64,000 nt of DNA, from positions 38,388,084 to 38,452,083 of the forward strand of contig OZ024905.1 of assembly GCA_964017125.1 (NCBI GenBank), given 5' to 3'. The translations under genes were made by a program, and so were the position numbers. Positions 46,064 to 57,234 of this stretch are shown piece by piece. The notes under the pieces are model-generated. The model was not told where the DNA came from, did no database searches, and saw nothing but the letters and a program-made list of their open reading frames with translations. Every line of letters starts with the position of its first letter. The first letter of the stretch is position 1. This DNA comes from Flabesymbios commensalis (lineage: Eukaryota; Annelida; Polychaeta; Terebellida; Flabelligeridae).

Positions 46064-46129
46064 GGTAAACTGATCCAAGTCAAAATGTCCCTATTTAGAT
46101 ATAAACTGATGGACTTGGATCACTTTACC
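46064..46129. repeat. Hairpin repeat GGTAAACTGATCCAAGTC
   Basis: 18-bp arms (one mismatch) at 46064-46081 and 46112-46129, around a 30-nt loop. A single arm with neighbouring sequence (GACTTGGATCACTTTACCTC) recurs at about 53270-53290. Confidence 0.8.
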
Positions 46130-46580
46130 ATTGACGAAAAGTATTAATTTTAGCTGTCAAAATGGCATAAACTGAAAACCAGAACCCTGCGGTTCTGAAC
46201 ATTATTGAGAGTGATTTTTCCTGCATTAGACTGAAGTTTTTATTTGTATTAAGCAATGGGCCATGTAAAATTGTAATCAAAACAAATATATTTTCCGCCA
46301 ATAATTGTTTTAGATTAAAAAAAAAACTTGCTAAAAATAATTAGATGCACAAGAGCGGGATGTTTTCTTTGTTACTTCACATTATAACAGTAAATAAAAT
46401 ACTGTGCAAGTACTCAAAACACCTCGTGGCCGATGGTAGTGACTCAAAATGGCCACAAATTTAACACAAATGCTGGCAATACTCAAAGACCACAAAAACG
46501 TATACCGGTACAGTTTTTATTCATTATTACATTGGACGATATAATAGTGATTCAAGTTATATGATTTAATCCAGTACTAC

Positions 46581-46760
46581 CAGACAGACAGACAGACAGA
46601 TATTTTATTGACAGAAAAAAAGTCATTACAGACTTATTTGTCATACAAAGAGATATAGGGCCTAGTATAAACAAAATTGTTAATTTGTTAAAATCATATG
46701 ACAATATACATGGTATGACATACACAACTAAAATCATGTTAAGTGGCATCGCCATAATAA
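46581..46760 (-). mobile_element. Possible LINE/SINE 3' end with (CAGA)n tail
   Basis: Read on the minus strand, the segment ends in AATAAAATATCTGTCTGTC, a polyadenylation-like box followed by a (CTGT)n tail. This is typical of several invertebrate non-LTR tails. The coding part is not recognisable. Confidence 0.35.
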
Positions 46761-48147
46761 AACTGGGTATTTCGATAATATAAATGACTATTACTTAAAA
46801 TAAAAATTAAAAGCCATTACCAAGATAACATAGGGGTCTACCACTAGGTCCATATGACAGGAGATGTACACGGGATACGGTAATAGATTGAAGGAATACG
46901 GTAATAGTTTATAGCATAACGGTATTTACCGGACAAATGTCACAAAGTTACATCAATAATTTGCAAATAATAAAAATGATAACTGGTTAAATTTGGCTGA
47001 TATAAACAAACGGTACATGCAGTATAGTCTAGAAGCTAAATTAGTAAAATCGCGGAATTCAAACTCACGATCAAAGTGATGATGTGTAAACGAAGCCATG
47101 TTATGCGCAGCGATTAGTTGGAGGAGGGTACATGTGTCCTTGTCTACCTCTCGTGAAAAAACACTGTCAGCATGAGAGCATATGAAAGATAAACTCTTCC
47201 CAGTTTTCATTTCGCGGCGCAGCGTGGTGAGGCGCAGCACGGCCCAGCTTGCAGTGTAGCCCCCCTGCTATGATAAACAGTACAGTTTATCTTTTCTAAC
47301 GTGCAGCGCGGCGCAGCGTCCGGTGGGTCCGTACCTTGAGACGAATGAGATGGGAGGGAGATGTTGACCAATCAGAGTTTGAGCACGCCTGTCGATCAGA
47401 CCTGTCGCTATGACAAGGATTTGTGTCAGGAATACAAATATGATTTTTTAGTGAGCTCTAAAAATCGCGTAATAAATATTACACCACAAATATGATGTTT
47501 TTTTTAATAAATCGTGTGATCAGATTTTATAATTATCACTGATACATGTATTATATTATCCGTAGGATAACTACCAAGCCTGTAGGCCTGAAATTGTTGA
47601 ACACACTCCAATAAACTATTCCGACCTTCATTCATGTCTATATTTTTACTGGAGAGGGAAGCGGGGGGGGGGGGGTAATGGACGCCAAAATAAGCTGAAC
47701 ATTACGAACAACAAACCTGCTGTAAGAAAGCTTTTCACTATGCTTATAAACTCAACCCAATTCATAAGACCAATACTTAATATATAGGCATACGTGGCTT
47801 ATAATCTATCATTACCACTAGGCCTAATTATGAAAATTTTCGTCCCCATGGCTGAGATATGCGATCGGTCCCTCAGTGATCTGATTCACTGTCATGGCTC
47901 TATTTCTTCACTGCTTATCGCGGACCGGCATAGTGACAATCGCCGAAATAATATGAGTTTGCTCCGCTGTTATTCAATACTTACAATAAAGTGATTTTGT
48001 GAGTGTTGGGTGTGAATTGCAATGTGGGATTAATTGGCGAGACCGGCGATCGGCGATAAATTAAATCAGATCAATCAAGTATCAAAGAACAACTCGGCTG
48101 ACAATTGGACACTTTTTCAAAACCATTGATCTTGATTATTAGGCCTA
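46761..48147. other. Gene-free stretch with GC-rich patch and a dispersed repeat
   Basis: 47210-47320 has GCAGCGCGGCGCAGCGT-type phrases on both sides of a short AT segment, probably a MITE remnant. 47840-47895 matches 36290-36345. A 95-codon minus-strand ORF at 46953-47240 overlaps the GC-rich patch and has no motif. Confidence 0.45.
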
Positions 48148-48177
48148 TATATAACCATGAACGTTAAAATAATGACA
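48148..48177. repeat. 30-bp direct repeat, left copy
   Basis: Identical over 30 bp to 51865-51894 (core TAACCATGAACGTTAAAATA). The two copies bracket 3.69 kb that includes the minisatellite and its inverted arms. Confidence 0.93.
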
Positions 48178-48837
48178 TAAACTGTTAATCACTGTTAATA
48201 GCATGATGTTGTGGTTGAGGCCATACGTTTGTTCAATGTTATATATATGGCCTATAGGCATCTGGGACGTCAGTCCAGCCTTAACCAGCACATCATATGC
48301 CTACACAAGATCTGCATTGATTGTTTACTGGGAATATTATTATATGTGACGTGCCATATCCTATGTCACAAGATATAGAAAATGAGCTAGTAAGTGGCGT
48401 TTAAAGAGCCAGCGCTCAGGTTTCAAATGCACCAAAATTTTTTAATATACCCAATTATTTAAGAAATCATCCATAAAACAAGATTTGGAAACGTAAGCCC
48501 TAAATATCGCAACATGTTGAGAAAAATAGTTCAAACTAAATCATTTTTTTATATAAGAAATGCAACTAGGGTATCTTTATATTTTGTACTTCTATTGCAT
48601 TGAAGTTGTATTTCCGATCAGCGTTAAAAAAGTAAATTAACAAAAAAAATTATTTTAACAAAGATTGCCATAACTCTGACATAGGTCGGGTGCCGAAGTG
48701 GCACGTCACATATAGACTATGTTACACCCTACATATCCTAATAAGCACGCTTCACAAGCATTCATCATGTTCATTGCCTAACCAGTGGGCATCGTCGAAG
48801 ATTCTGACACACTGGGCCTATATCACATATGCCTACC

Positions 48838-48942
48838 TATCCCGGCAAACACGGGACGTTGAGCCCCGCTTTAATGTTGGGCCAGTGTTACAGACAATGG
48901 GCCAACATTAAATCAGCATTACGTCAACATCCGTGTTGATGA
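48838..48942. repeat. CAACATTAAA-type hairpin unit
   Basis: TTTAATGTTGGGCCAGTGTT, then ACAGACAATGGGCCAACATT. A palindromic unit of the same family as at 10541, 60002 and 63722. Confidence 0.75.
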
Positions 48943-49089
48943 CGACGCATGCGCAAGACATGAAGACATGCCACACACAGCCACGGCTTAACCAGGGGTC
49001 TGGCCGGACGAATGGTTGCCAACTGGTGGCTTCGTCACTCTCAGTACGAAGCGCCAGCATGTATTCGTACATGAGCTCATTTGAGTAAT

Positions 49090-49260
49090 GCAGCAGTCAA
49101 CGAATTCCCCGCCACCCCCCACCGCGGGGCTATGTGGGAGATTTGTTTTTTGGGTGTAACCAAAAACACAAAAGTCCCCACAACCAGGGGCACATTTTAT
49201 GTCAAAACCCCCTGATAACCCCAGGTAAAACCCCCATCCAACAGGGTGGGACAAATCTCC
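49090..49260. repeat. Left inverted arm flanking the minisatellite
   Basis: ATGCAGCAGTCAACGAATTC, then CCGC, and CCACCGCGGGGC. The reverse complement of the first 45 bp lies at about 51108-51152. The inner part is G/C-run rich (CCCCCTGATAACCCCAGG). Confidence 0.75.
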
Positions 49261-49429
49261 TGGTTTGTATTTATAAATGATTTCTATCAATAATAATCAT
49301 TACGACAGACTTACCTCATTGCGTAACGTTTAAATTAGTATTTTAAATTAATATTAGGACACAATTAGAGTACAATTTGTAATCAACTAGGCTACTTTGT
49401 CTAGTAGGCCTATTTGGCCTACATGGCTG

Positions 49430-50930
49430 ACGCCCCTCACCTCCTGACATCAACTAGAACATGGCTGACGCCCCTCACATCAACTTGAACATGGCTGACG
49501 CCCCTCACACCACTTTGAACATGGCTGACGCCCCTCGCCCACTGCCATCACATTGAACATGGCTGATGCCCCTCACCCCTTACCATCGGCTTGAACATGG
49601 CTGACGCCCCAACCACCCCCCCCCCCATGCCATCACCTTGAACATGGCTGACACCCCTCACATCACCTTGAAAATGACTGACGCCCCTGCACCCCTCCCA
49701 CCACCTTGAACATGGCTGACACCCTTCACCCTCTGCCATCACCTTGAACATGGCTGACGCCCCTCACCCCCTTGTCATCACCTTGAACATGGCTGACGTC
49801 TCTCACCCACCATCACCTTGAACATGACTGACGCCCCCCCCCCCCACTCCTCCCTTCGGCTTGAACATGGCTTACGCCCCTACCCCCCTTCCATCACCTT
49901 GAACATGGCTGACACCCCTCACATCACCTTAAACATGACTGACACCCCTGCACCCCCTCCCATCACCTTGAACATGGCTGACGCCCCTCACCCCCCTTGT
50001 TATCACCTTGAACATGGCTGACGTCCCTCACCCACCATCACCTTGAACATGGCTGACACTCCAAGGTGATGCCGCTCACCCCCCTTGTCATCACCTTGAA
50101 CATGGCTGACGTCCCTCACCCCCGTTGTCATCACCTTGAACATTGCTGACGTCCCTCACCCACCATCACCTTGAACATGGCTGACACCCCCAACATCACC
50201 TCGAACATGACTGACACACCTGCACCCCCTCCCATCACCTTTCAAAACATGGCTGACGCCCCTCACCCCCTCCCATCACCTTGAACATGGCTGACGCCCC
50301 TCACCCCCCTCCCATCACTTTGAACATGGCTGACGCCCCTTAGCCTCTGCCATCACCTTGAACATGGCTGACGCCCCTCACCCCCGCCCCCCTTGTCATC
50401 ACCTTTAACATGGCTGACGCCCCTCACCCCTTTCACCTTAAACATGGCTGACGCCCCTCACTCCCCTCCAATCACCTTGAACATGGTTGACGCCCCTCAC
50501 TCCCCTCCCATCACTTTGAATATGGCTGACGCCCCTCACCCCCCTCCATCATCTTGAACATGGCTGATGCCCCTCACTCCCACCCCCTTGTCATCACCTT
50601 AAACATGGCTGACGGCCATCACCTTGAACATGGCTGACGCTCCTCACCCCCCCCCCCCTTGTCATCACCTTGAACATGGCTGACGCCCCTTACCCCCATC
50701 ACCTTGAACATGGCTGACGCCCCTCACCCCCCTTGTCATCACCTTGAACATGACTGACGGCCATCACCTTGAACATGGCTGACGCCCCTCACCCCTCTTA
50801 TCCCCTTCAACATTGCTGACGCCCCTCACCTACCTGCAATCACCTTGAACATGGCTGACACCCATTCCATCACCTTGAACATGGCTGTCACACATCAACC
50901 CCTCCACTGAACTTGAACATGAAAGCTTCA
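49430..50930. repeat. 1.5-kb minisatellite, ~36-43 bp unit
   Basis: About forty units of TCACCTTGAACATGGCTGAC followed by GCCCCTCACCCCC with variable C-runs and CCTTGTCA or CTCCCA spacers. Higher-order similarity between blocks near 49650, 49900 and 50200 (CACATCACCTT... TGCACCCC) suggests block duplications. Short ORFs on both strands (HLEHG-ADAPH-type) are by-products of the unit length. Confidence 0.95.
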
Positions 50931-50999
50931 ATGTTTTGTAAAATTAAAACTTTTATTTTATAGCAGTCACTTGAATAGTCAGAAAGATTTATAATATAG

Positions 51000-51152
51000 A
51001 CAAATCCCGTGATTCCAATCTGGGGCAAAGCTTGAGAAAACCCCCACACCCCAGGGGCTTGAACAAACAGCAAACCCCCAGGTAACCCCCGTGGTGACCC
51101 CCAGGCTGCCCCGCGGTGGGGTTGGTCGGGGAATACATTGACTGCTGCATAA
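51000..51152. repeat. Right inverted arm flanking the minisatellite
   Basis: On the minus strand it reads ATGCAGCAGTCAATGTATTC then CCCGACCAACCCCACCGCGG, mirroring the left arm. A 104-codon minus-strand ORF (50888-51202) runs through it; the shared VNxFPxxPHRGAxW stretch in both arms is just the repeat. Confidence 0.75.
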
Positions 51153-51460
51153 GCCATGGCGACAATGCAGTAACTTAGCTGCGACTTTTTGAACCGCCGC
51201 ACAGTGATTTTATGGAAGCATCACGGCTCGTGATCACTGCATTTAGAAAAGTGTCCGTTGGCTGTTGCGTCTGTTACGCTGATCCAGCTTTAAAACAACA
51301 ATTGGCCAAACTACTCCAGTCGTTGTGAGAGCAGTTAGATCTAATCGTTTCATTTTAATCCAGACTCCCGAGTAGAAACTCAGGTCAAATTTCCGCAAAC
51401 AGCAGCGAACATAGCCTACATTCAGTAAGCAGTTGCCACTGTTTGGCTTTGGATGGCAAC

Positions 51461-51697
51461 CAGTGGCGGATCCAGAGGGGGTCACAGCCGCCCCCCCCCC
51501 CCCCGTTCGGGGTCCCCAAAACAAAAAAACGGCCATATTTCGGCCGAAATATGGTCTAGAATGCGTCATTTGAGGCCTTAGATTTCAAAATTTTCCGGAC
51601 CCCTCTAGAGCATATGAGTGCCAGCTGTGGTGTGTATAAAGTATTTTTAAAATCGGCGCCTCCCCCCCCGTCTGTCAATTGCTGGATCCGTCGGTTG
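51461..51697. mobile_element. MITE with CAGTGGCGGATCCAG end
   Basis: The left end CAGTGGCGGATCCAGAGGGG faces an inverted CTGGATCCGTCGGTTG at 51682-51697. Poly-C tracts are subterminal on both sides. It is related to the ends of the 22203-23873 element. No clear target duplication. Confidence 0.65.
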
Positions 51698-51864
51698 AAT
51701 GATCAGTCAGCCCTCGTAGTTTGTAACAGCGTGTATCGCTATCGTCAAAGACGACGGGATTATAGATTCGCAAAAACATTCGCTAAACACTTATTTGTGT
51801 AGCAAATAGCATAAATACTAGCAATTTACGAATATTGCGTGCGCCAGCGAGAGCCCTGTAAAAT

Positions 51865-51894
51865 TATATAACCATGAACGTTAAAATAATGACA
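51865..51894. repeat. 30-bp direct repeat, right copy
   Basis: Identical to 48148-48177. Confidence 0.93.
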
Positions 51895-52520
51895 ATTATA
51901 TTGAATATTTCACCATACTTTGTCCCTGTTTTTCCATGTCAAATCGTCGCAATGAAAAAGTTAACTTATATATATAACGGGCATTGCTATGTTTCTGTAT
52001 TTATAACCGTGTGCATTAATTCACAATAATCACTGGGCCAACACTAGCCAAGCATTGGGTCAATGAGCTTGCCGGGTGATAGCTGATCATCTAGCTTTCC
52101 GTCTAGAGCTATACAGTTGGTTCGATCCTGACTTAAAAATTTATCATTTTATCAATAATGGTGCTAAGGAAGTCTGTAATATATCAATCTTGAATAGTTT
52201 GAACTGAAAAGAACAAATATATATCTTGAATCCTGATATATTTACAATTTAAATAGATTTTGTTCACAGTCAGAACTGAGAAGGTGGCAGTTCCTCGCGT
52301 ATTATATAATCACAGTTGGCCTGGAGCCGGGTGTGTATCATGTGTATACACTGACATACACATGTGTATACACTGACATACACAGCCAGTTAACAAACAC
52401 AGTAGCTGCTTACATTACAAGTAAGCAGATACTGCCTTTCGAGTTTATAGCAGTATCAGCTCACTCACGGAAAGCGTGATGGCCGTTCAGTATATAAATG
52501 ACCCAGATATCGTGCATGAG

Positions 52521-52548
52521 ATTGGTCGAGATGACTTTCTCGACCAAT
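52521..52548. repeat. Perfect 10-bp-arm hairpin
   Basis: ATTGGTCGAG, an 8-nt loop, then CTCGACCAAT. Nearby at 52408-52437 is another hairpin (GCTGCTTAC...GTAAGCAGATACTGCC). Confidence 0.9.
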
Positions 52549-54855
52549 GATGTGCTTGAGATCTAGTTCAGCCTCATTGACATTGCACTGTATCAATGTC
52601 ACGTGTCGGTCGTCCATGTTAAAATATCCAGAGATGTGAATGACCTAGTTGTTGTGTGTCTGATTGGTCAGGGATGGTCATCTCGTCCAATGGTTTGCCT
52701 AAGGTGGCATTAAGAATTTGTTGAACACAATAGTATGGCGATAGATTTTATTAGGAGCAAGGGTTAGATTTTCAAAGGCAAGATATATCATTGCAAAATA
52801 TTGCATCTATATCATAATATATTTGCTTTGGAAAGTGACACATCTGCTAGCTTCCTGCAGTTTCAGACTCTCATTGTGGCAATTTCCTAAGATTTTATTG
52901 GATTAGTTTGATCCCAAGGTAGTCAATGTTCTCAGTAAAATATATGGGCTATCTACAGTGTATAAACTGATGGCTCAACCCACAGCTCAAAATTTCGAGA
53001 CCCCTAACTGTCGTAAAATTGACAACGGAAATCCAAATAAGCAAATACAGATATTTATGCTTATTCAGAAACAACGTCTGGTAGGCCTACTCTAGGTTGT
53101 GTGATGACAGAATACTGGATCTATGGGTGTTGGCGTTTTTGAGAAGATGTGAGCATTTGGGACACACATTAGATGGACACAAAAAAACAGTGCCCAGAAT
53201 CCGTTTTGTGAACCATATTAAAATATTATTGGAATGAGCTCCAATAATGTAAAAATCGAATTTTGGACTTGGATCACTTTACCTCTAAGCCATTCAAATA
53301 TAATGTTGTAATTACTGTGAAAAATAAAAATGTGTGTGTATGAAAAATTATAATGCTGTAATTACTGCGAAAAATATAATGTTCTGTTCTGTGAAAAAGT
53401 CTGTTACATAATAAATCTGATATAATCTTCGCAATGTATTATTAAAACGTGTTCACAGCGCTAAAAGGGTTAACAGCGTCCATGGGTACCGTTACCGTTT
53501 GATCTCTGCTCGTTTCACGTCATCACTGACTCATGACCAAATCTCACGTGTTGTGTTCAACACTCGGAATGCGTCCTCGACAGCTGAGTGTTAATACTCG
53601 TGGGTCTGCTCTCACTTGTCAGAGCGCTATTTGTGGATTTAGATTTTTCTTAATTTTAATCAAAAGTAGTCTGATCCTCTGCTATGTTAATGTGTCTAGG
53701 TATCTTCGTAAAACATAAATGGTGCAGTTCATTTGATGAAATTTATTTATAGACGAGGAGTGAATTGTGGCCTTATTAAGAGCGGGTGGTGTTTCAAAAA
53801 GCGATGTTTAGGCCCAAACATGATTTTTACTGTGAAGAATTATTTAAATAAAGAATTCTTCTTAACTAAAGAGCTGACCGTTTCACGAAATATAACTAAA
53901 GTTTTGACCATTTAATATCAATAACAGTACAGTCATTCTATGTTACAAGGGGGGGAATTTAAAACAAAACTTCAACAAAATCTTTGTAATGGCATGTATT
54001 TTTCTGAGCTCCCCCCCCCCCCCCCCTCCAGAAACATATAAAAATAATTAAAGTCATACCAGATATACTTCCTTAAACAGTATGCTCGGCTGGTAAGATG
54101 CTCGGCTGATAAAGATGTCTTTATGTTTATGGAAAATGGATACAGCAGTCAATTGAAACCCATTAATCGCCATAGGCAATGTGAATGCAGTATTGTAGCA
54201 CACAATTCAATCACCCATTTCATATCGTCACGTGTGACGGAACAGATAAGACATGCCTCTTCTGCATGGTTTGAGGTTATGATCCTTCATCTACGTTCTG
54301 ACTTACTATGGATATAATTGTACCCATATGCTCTATTATTTAGCATGTTGCATAATAACTTTACATTTTTTCATCACTCGGGCAGAACGTTTTATGAGTT
54401 CCTTCTCAAATTTCTACAAAGTAATTAAAATAGTACGAAATACTAAGCGTCATAAAAAAAGATAGAAAAATTACATTTAATGCGGTAGAGTCTATGCTGA
54501 GCATTGTTATCTGAAATCGCAACAAAATATTGAAAAAAAAGTGTTTAGGGAATAGGTCTACTTGAGTTTGTCCTATTTTCAAATATAACCTGTGGGATAT
54601 GGATCATGGATATCAAGCACTGTCATAAGGGTTATCAAATAGTAATATCAAACATACAAATTAATTTTACTTTGGATATAAAATGCACAAATGTTTTGAC
54701 TGAGTTATGGGGAGGGGTGTAGCAGAATGGCAGAAATTTACTTCACAATATGTTATTTCATGTGTACACATAAATTGTAGGCTAGCTGATGAACCCACTG
54801 ATATTTTCAGTTATTGTAGGAGTACATATCCTTATCTAATATAATTTGTTATTAT

Positions 54856-54885
54856 ATCAGAGATTGTTCATAAACAATCTCTGAT
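54856..54885. repeat. Perfect 13-bp-arm hairpin
   Basis: ATCAGAGATTGTT, loop CATA, AACAATCTCTGAT. No tail of T suggests it is not a terminator. Too short for a typical miRNA precursor. Confidence 0.92.
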
Positions 54886-55660
54886 TATATATATAAATAG
54901 CTGCTACGAATGATCTTGCCAAATTTATATTAGAAAAAACTCATTATTGATTATAAACTGGTGGAAGATGGATGACTTTAAATAATATAAATCCAAACAC
55001 TTGGAAACAAGCACTAATTGATCCGTGTCACAAGTATCCATTAATGGACGTTTTCGGTTCGTCAAGAAGTAGAGGAGATGAGTGAGCACGATAGATCAGT
55101 ACTGATTTATTTTGTTTGCCCAGTATTGAAAACAGTAAGCAGCATTGTACTAGCATTATAAAAAGTACATGGTACGTGTTTACAACGCGAAACTCTTGTC
55201 AATAGGAAGCTCACTTCAACTGGCGTCCATACATAGTACGTAATAATTAACCCTAGCTACGGAGAGGACGTCTCTCTGATTGCATAACATAGTGCAGTAC
55301 ATTGCTGACTGTTTTGCTTATATACTATTCGTTTTAACAATCGGGTAAACTGATTTTTAAATCTCACTGAAAGGCACTATAGATCGATACCACTTAATTA
55401 AATGGAGCACTAAACCCCTGCAAAATGCACATTAAAAAAAAATTGTTTATATATATGGATAATGACACGCATTCTTTACCCCAGGAACTACTTTTTGGTA
55501 AAGTGTTAAGACACACGTAAACACATAAGTATCACACGATAAGACTTCTTCAGACATATGCCACTAATTATGCTCCGGTTAAGTGCCGTAATAATTACCG
55601 GTCTAATTAATATGACTATTATTGATTCTACTACTCCATTGGCTCCGATTTTGACTTGGT

Positions 55661-55992
55661 TTTGTAAATGAAATAAATGGGGGTTTTTGCCACTTTTGTG
55701 CACATATGGGCTAAACTGGGCCAGGAAAACCGCCTTCTTATAGCGGAGAGATGAATGAGATGACACAGCCCTCAAGACACAGAATTCGGTCTGAGACCGA
55801 GCACGCTACCTCTCGGTAACGGGGGCTCCCACAATATTGAATCTATACGAGTGAGCGGGAAAGAAACATTTTGTTCTTTGATACTTGAATGCCAGAGTTG
55901 AGTGCGAAGACTTTGAACCCGTGATCTCCGACTTTCCAAGCAGGCAGCTTTAACCACTGCACCAGGCCCCCGCCCTTGTGACTTTGTAAATG
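55661..55992 (-). mobile_element. Dimeric tRNA-like SINE, copy 2
   Basis: Body 55671-55982, flanked by TTTGTAAATG (55661-55670 and 55983-55992). On the minus strand the head has A-box TGGTGCAGTGGTTAAAGC and B-box GGGTTCAAAGTC. The second module has TACCGAGAGGTAGCGTGC with a shortened B-box region. It ends with GGCCCAGTTTAGCCCATATG. Shared architecture with 24033-24330 defines the family. Confidence 0.9.
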
Positions 55993-56069
55993 CCCTGTAT
56001 AAATTAAACTGTTTTCTCATAGAAATTAATTTATTCACCATCCAATAAAAATATCTATTTTATAAAACG

Positions 56070-56410
56070 TTTATAATTGCCCAGTAGGCCTATTGCCTGT
56101 TTGGGCTAAAAACTGGGAGGAGAATCTTAAGTTTATTTAGTTATTGATACAATTACAAAATAAATTATTACTGCCCATTTTTGCTCACTTGGGCTAAAAA
56201 GGCATTGCTCAGCTCGGGGAAATATTTAGATTTCGTGAATGAAATGAAAAAAGTGATGAGAAGTAGAAGTTGCGCATTGATAAATGTTTGATTCAAATAA
56301 AATATTTAGAAAATATAAATATATTATAATATTGCCCATTATCATGATTATTGCACAATTTGGCTAAAAGCATTATTGCCAAGTCCGGTTTTTCCAGGAT
56401 CCCCCCCCCC
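56070..56410. repeat. Three decayed TTTGGGCTAAAA units
   Basis: ATTGCCTGTTTGGGCTAAAA (56090), CTGCCCATTTTTGCTCACTT then GGGCTAAAA (56172), and ATTGCCCATTATCATGATTA... TTGGCTAAAA (56333). They resemble the SINE tail (TTTGTGCACATATGGGCTAA) and may be a tandem expansion of it. Confidence 0.5.
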
Positions 56411-57234
56411 CCCAAAGAAAAACGAGACTCCTGTTCTGGAATAATAAAAACGAACATGACACATAGGCCGGTAGCCAGATCTAGCCCTCGTACTCACAAA
56501 AGCTAAGAAATTTTCAGTGCGATTTTTATTTAGCTTGACCCTTGGGACATATCAAGTTTTGGTTCTTTTTTGCCAAACAGGACGCTTTAAGCCCTAGGGC
56601 CTATTTTACCATTTTTTTAGAAGGACACCAAAATAAAATTGACAGCAATTCGAAAAATTGTTCAAAATAGTAGTAGTTTTATTTATTTTCACTATCGTTT
56701 TAGTCATATCCCTCGGCCATATATACATGTAGTTCACTGAAAAATATTTGTGCCCAGATTTCATTTTAAAAGTTATTTCTAGAATTAGTTTAATGGTGTT
56801 TATAGAGGGATGTCATAAATTAAATTTATTAAATGTAAAATGGTTTACAATGTTGTGATTCTTTTAAAAATATTTTTTGCAAAATTTCATGAAAAGATTT
56901 GACTGAGTAATCAGCGAAGATCATGCCATCCTCAGTTTTATTGTACACTTAGACTATAACTTGTATAAGTTGATTTAATGCACCAACATGTTGCCTTGTA
57001 TAAATGGGCTTGGTAAACCATAGACATTTGCTGTCCAACAATCCAGCCCACAACCTACCACAATGTCTTATGTGTGTATGATATTCTGTTTGCCCAGGAC
57101 TGATCATAGCACATTGGAAATGTGCTTTAAAACCACAGAGGCCTGCAGCTCTAGCAAGGCTTAAAACTCAACCTCCACAACCACTGAGGCCCAAAGCTCA
57201 ACAGCCCACCACTCAACCGCAACAACCACTGAGG
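56411..57234. other. Non-coding flank of the hAT copy
   Basis: AT-rich. From about 57090 the text becomes CCACTGAGGCCCAAAGCTCA-like, short degenerate CA-rich repeats that may be the transposon's own 5' region. No left terminal repeat found. Confidence 0.35.

Larger units (their letters stand above)
51895..55660. other. Gene-free AT-rich DNA with isolated hairpins
   Basis: No coding potential recognised. It contains a perfect hairpin at 52521-52548 (ATTGGTCGAG / CTCGACCAAT, 8-nt loop) and a perfect hairpin at 54856-54885 (13-bp arms, 4-nt loop). Also a half-hairpin near 53270 shared with 46112, and a poly-C tract near 54010. Confidence 0.55.

Noticed and set aside
46953-47240. 95-codon minus-strand ORF
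   Set aside because: Coding-like composition but no homology recognised and no flanking exons; overlaps a GC-rich repeat patch.
49548-50021. ORFs on both strands
   Set aside because: By-products of the minisatellite unit.
50888-51202. 104-codon minus-strand ORF (MAYAAVNVFPDQPHRGAAW...)
   Set aside because: Explained by the inverted arm; the similar stretch in the left arm is the same repeat.
55506-56041. Two 89-codon minus-strand ORFs
   Set aside because: They cover the dimeric SINE copy 2.
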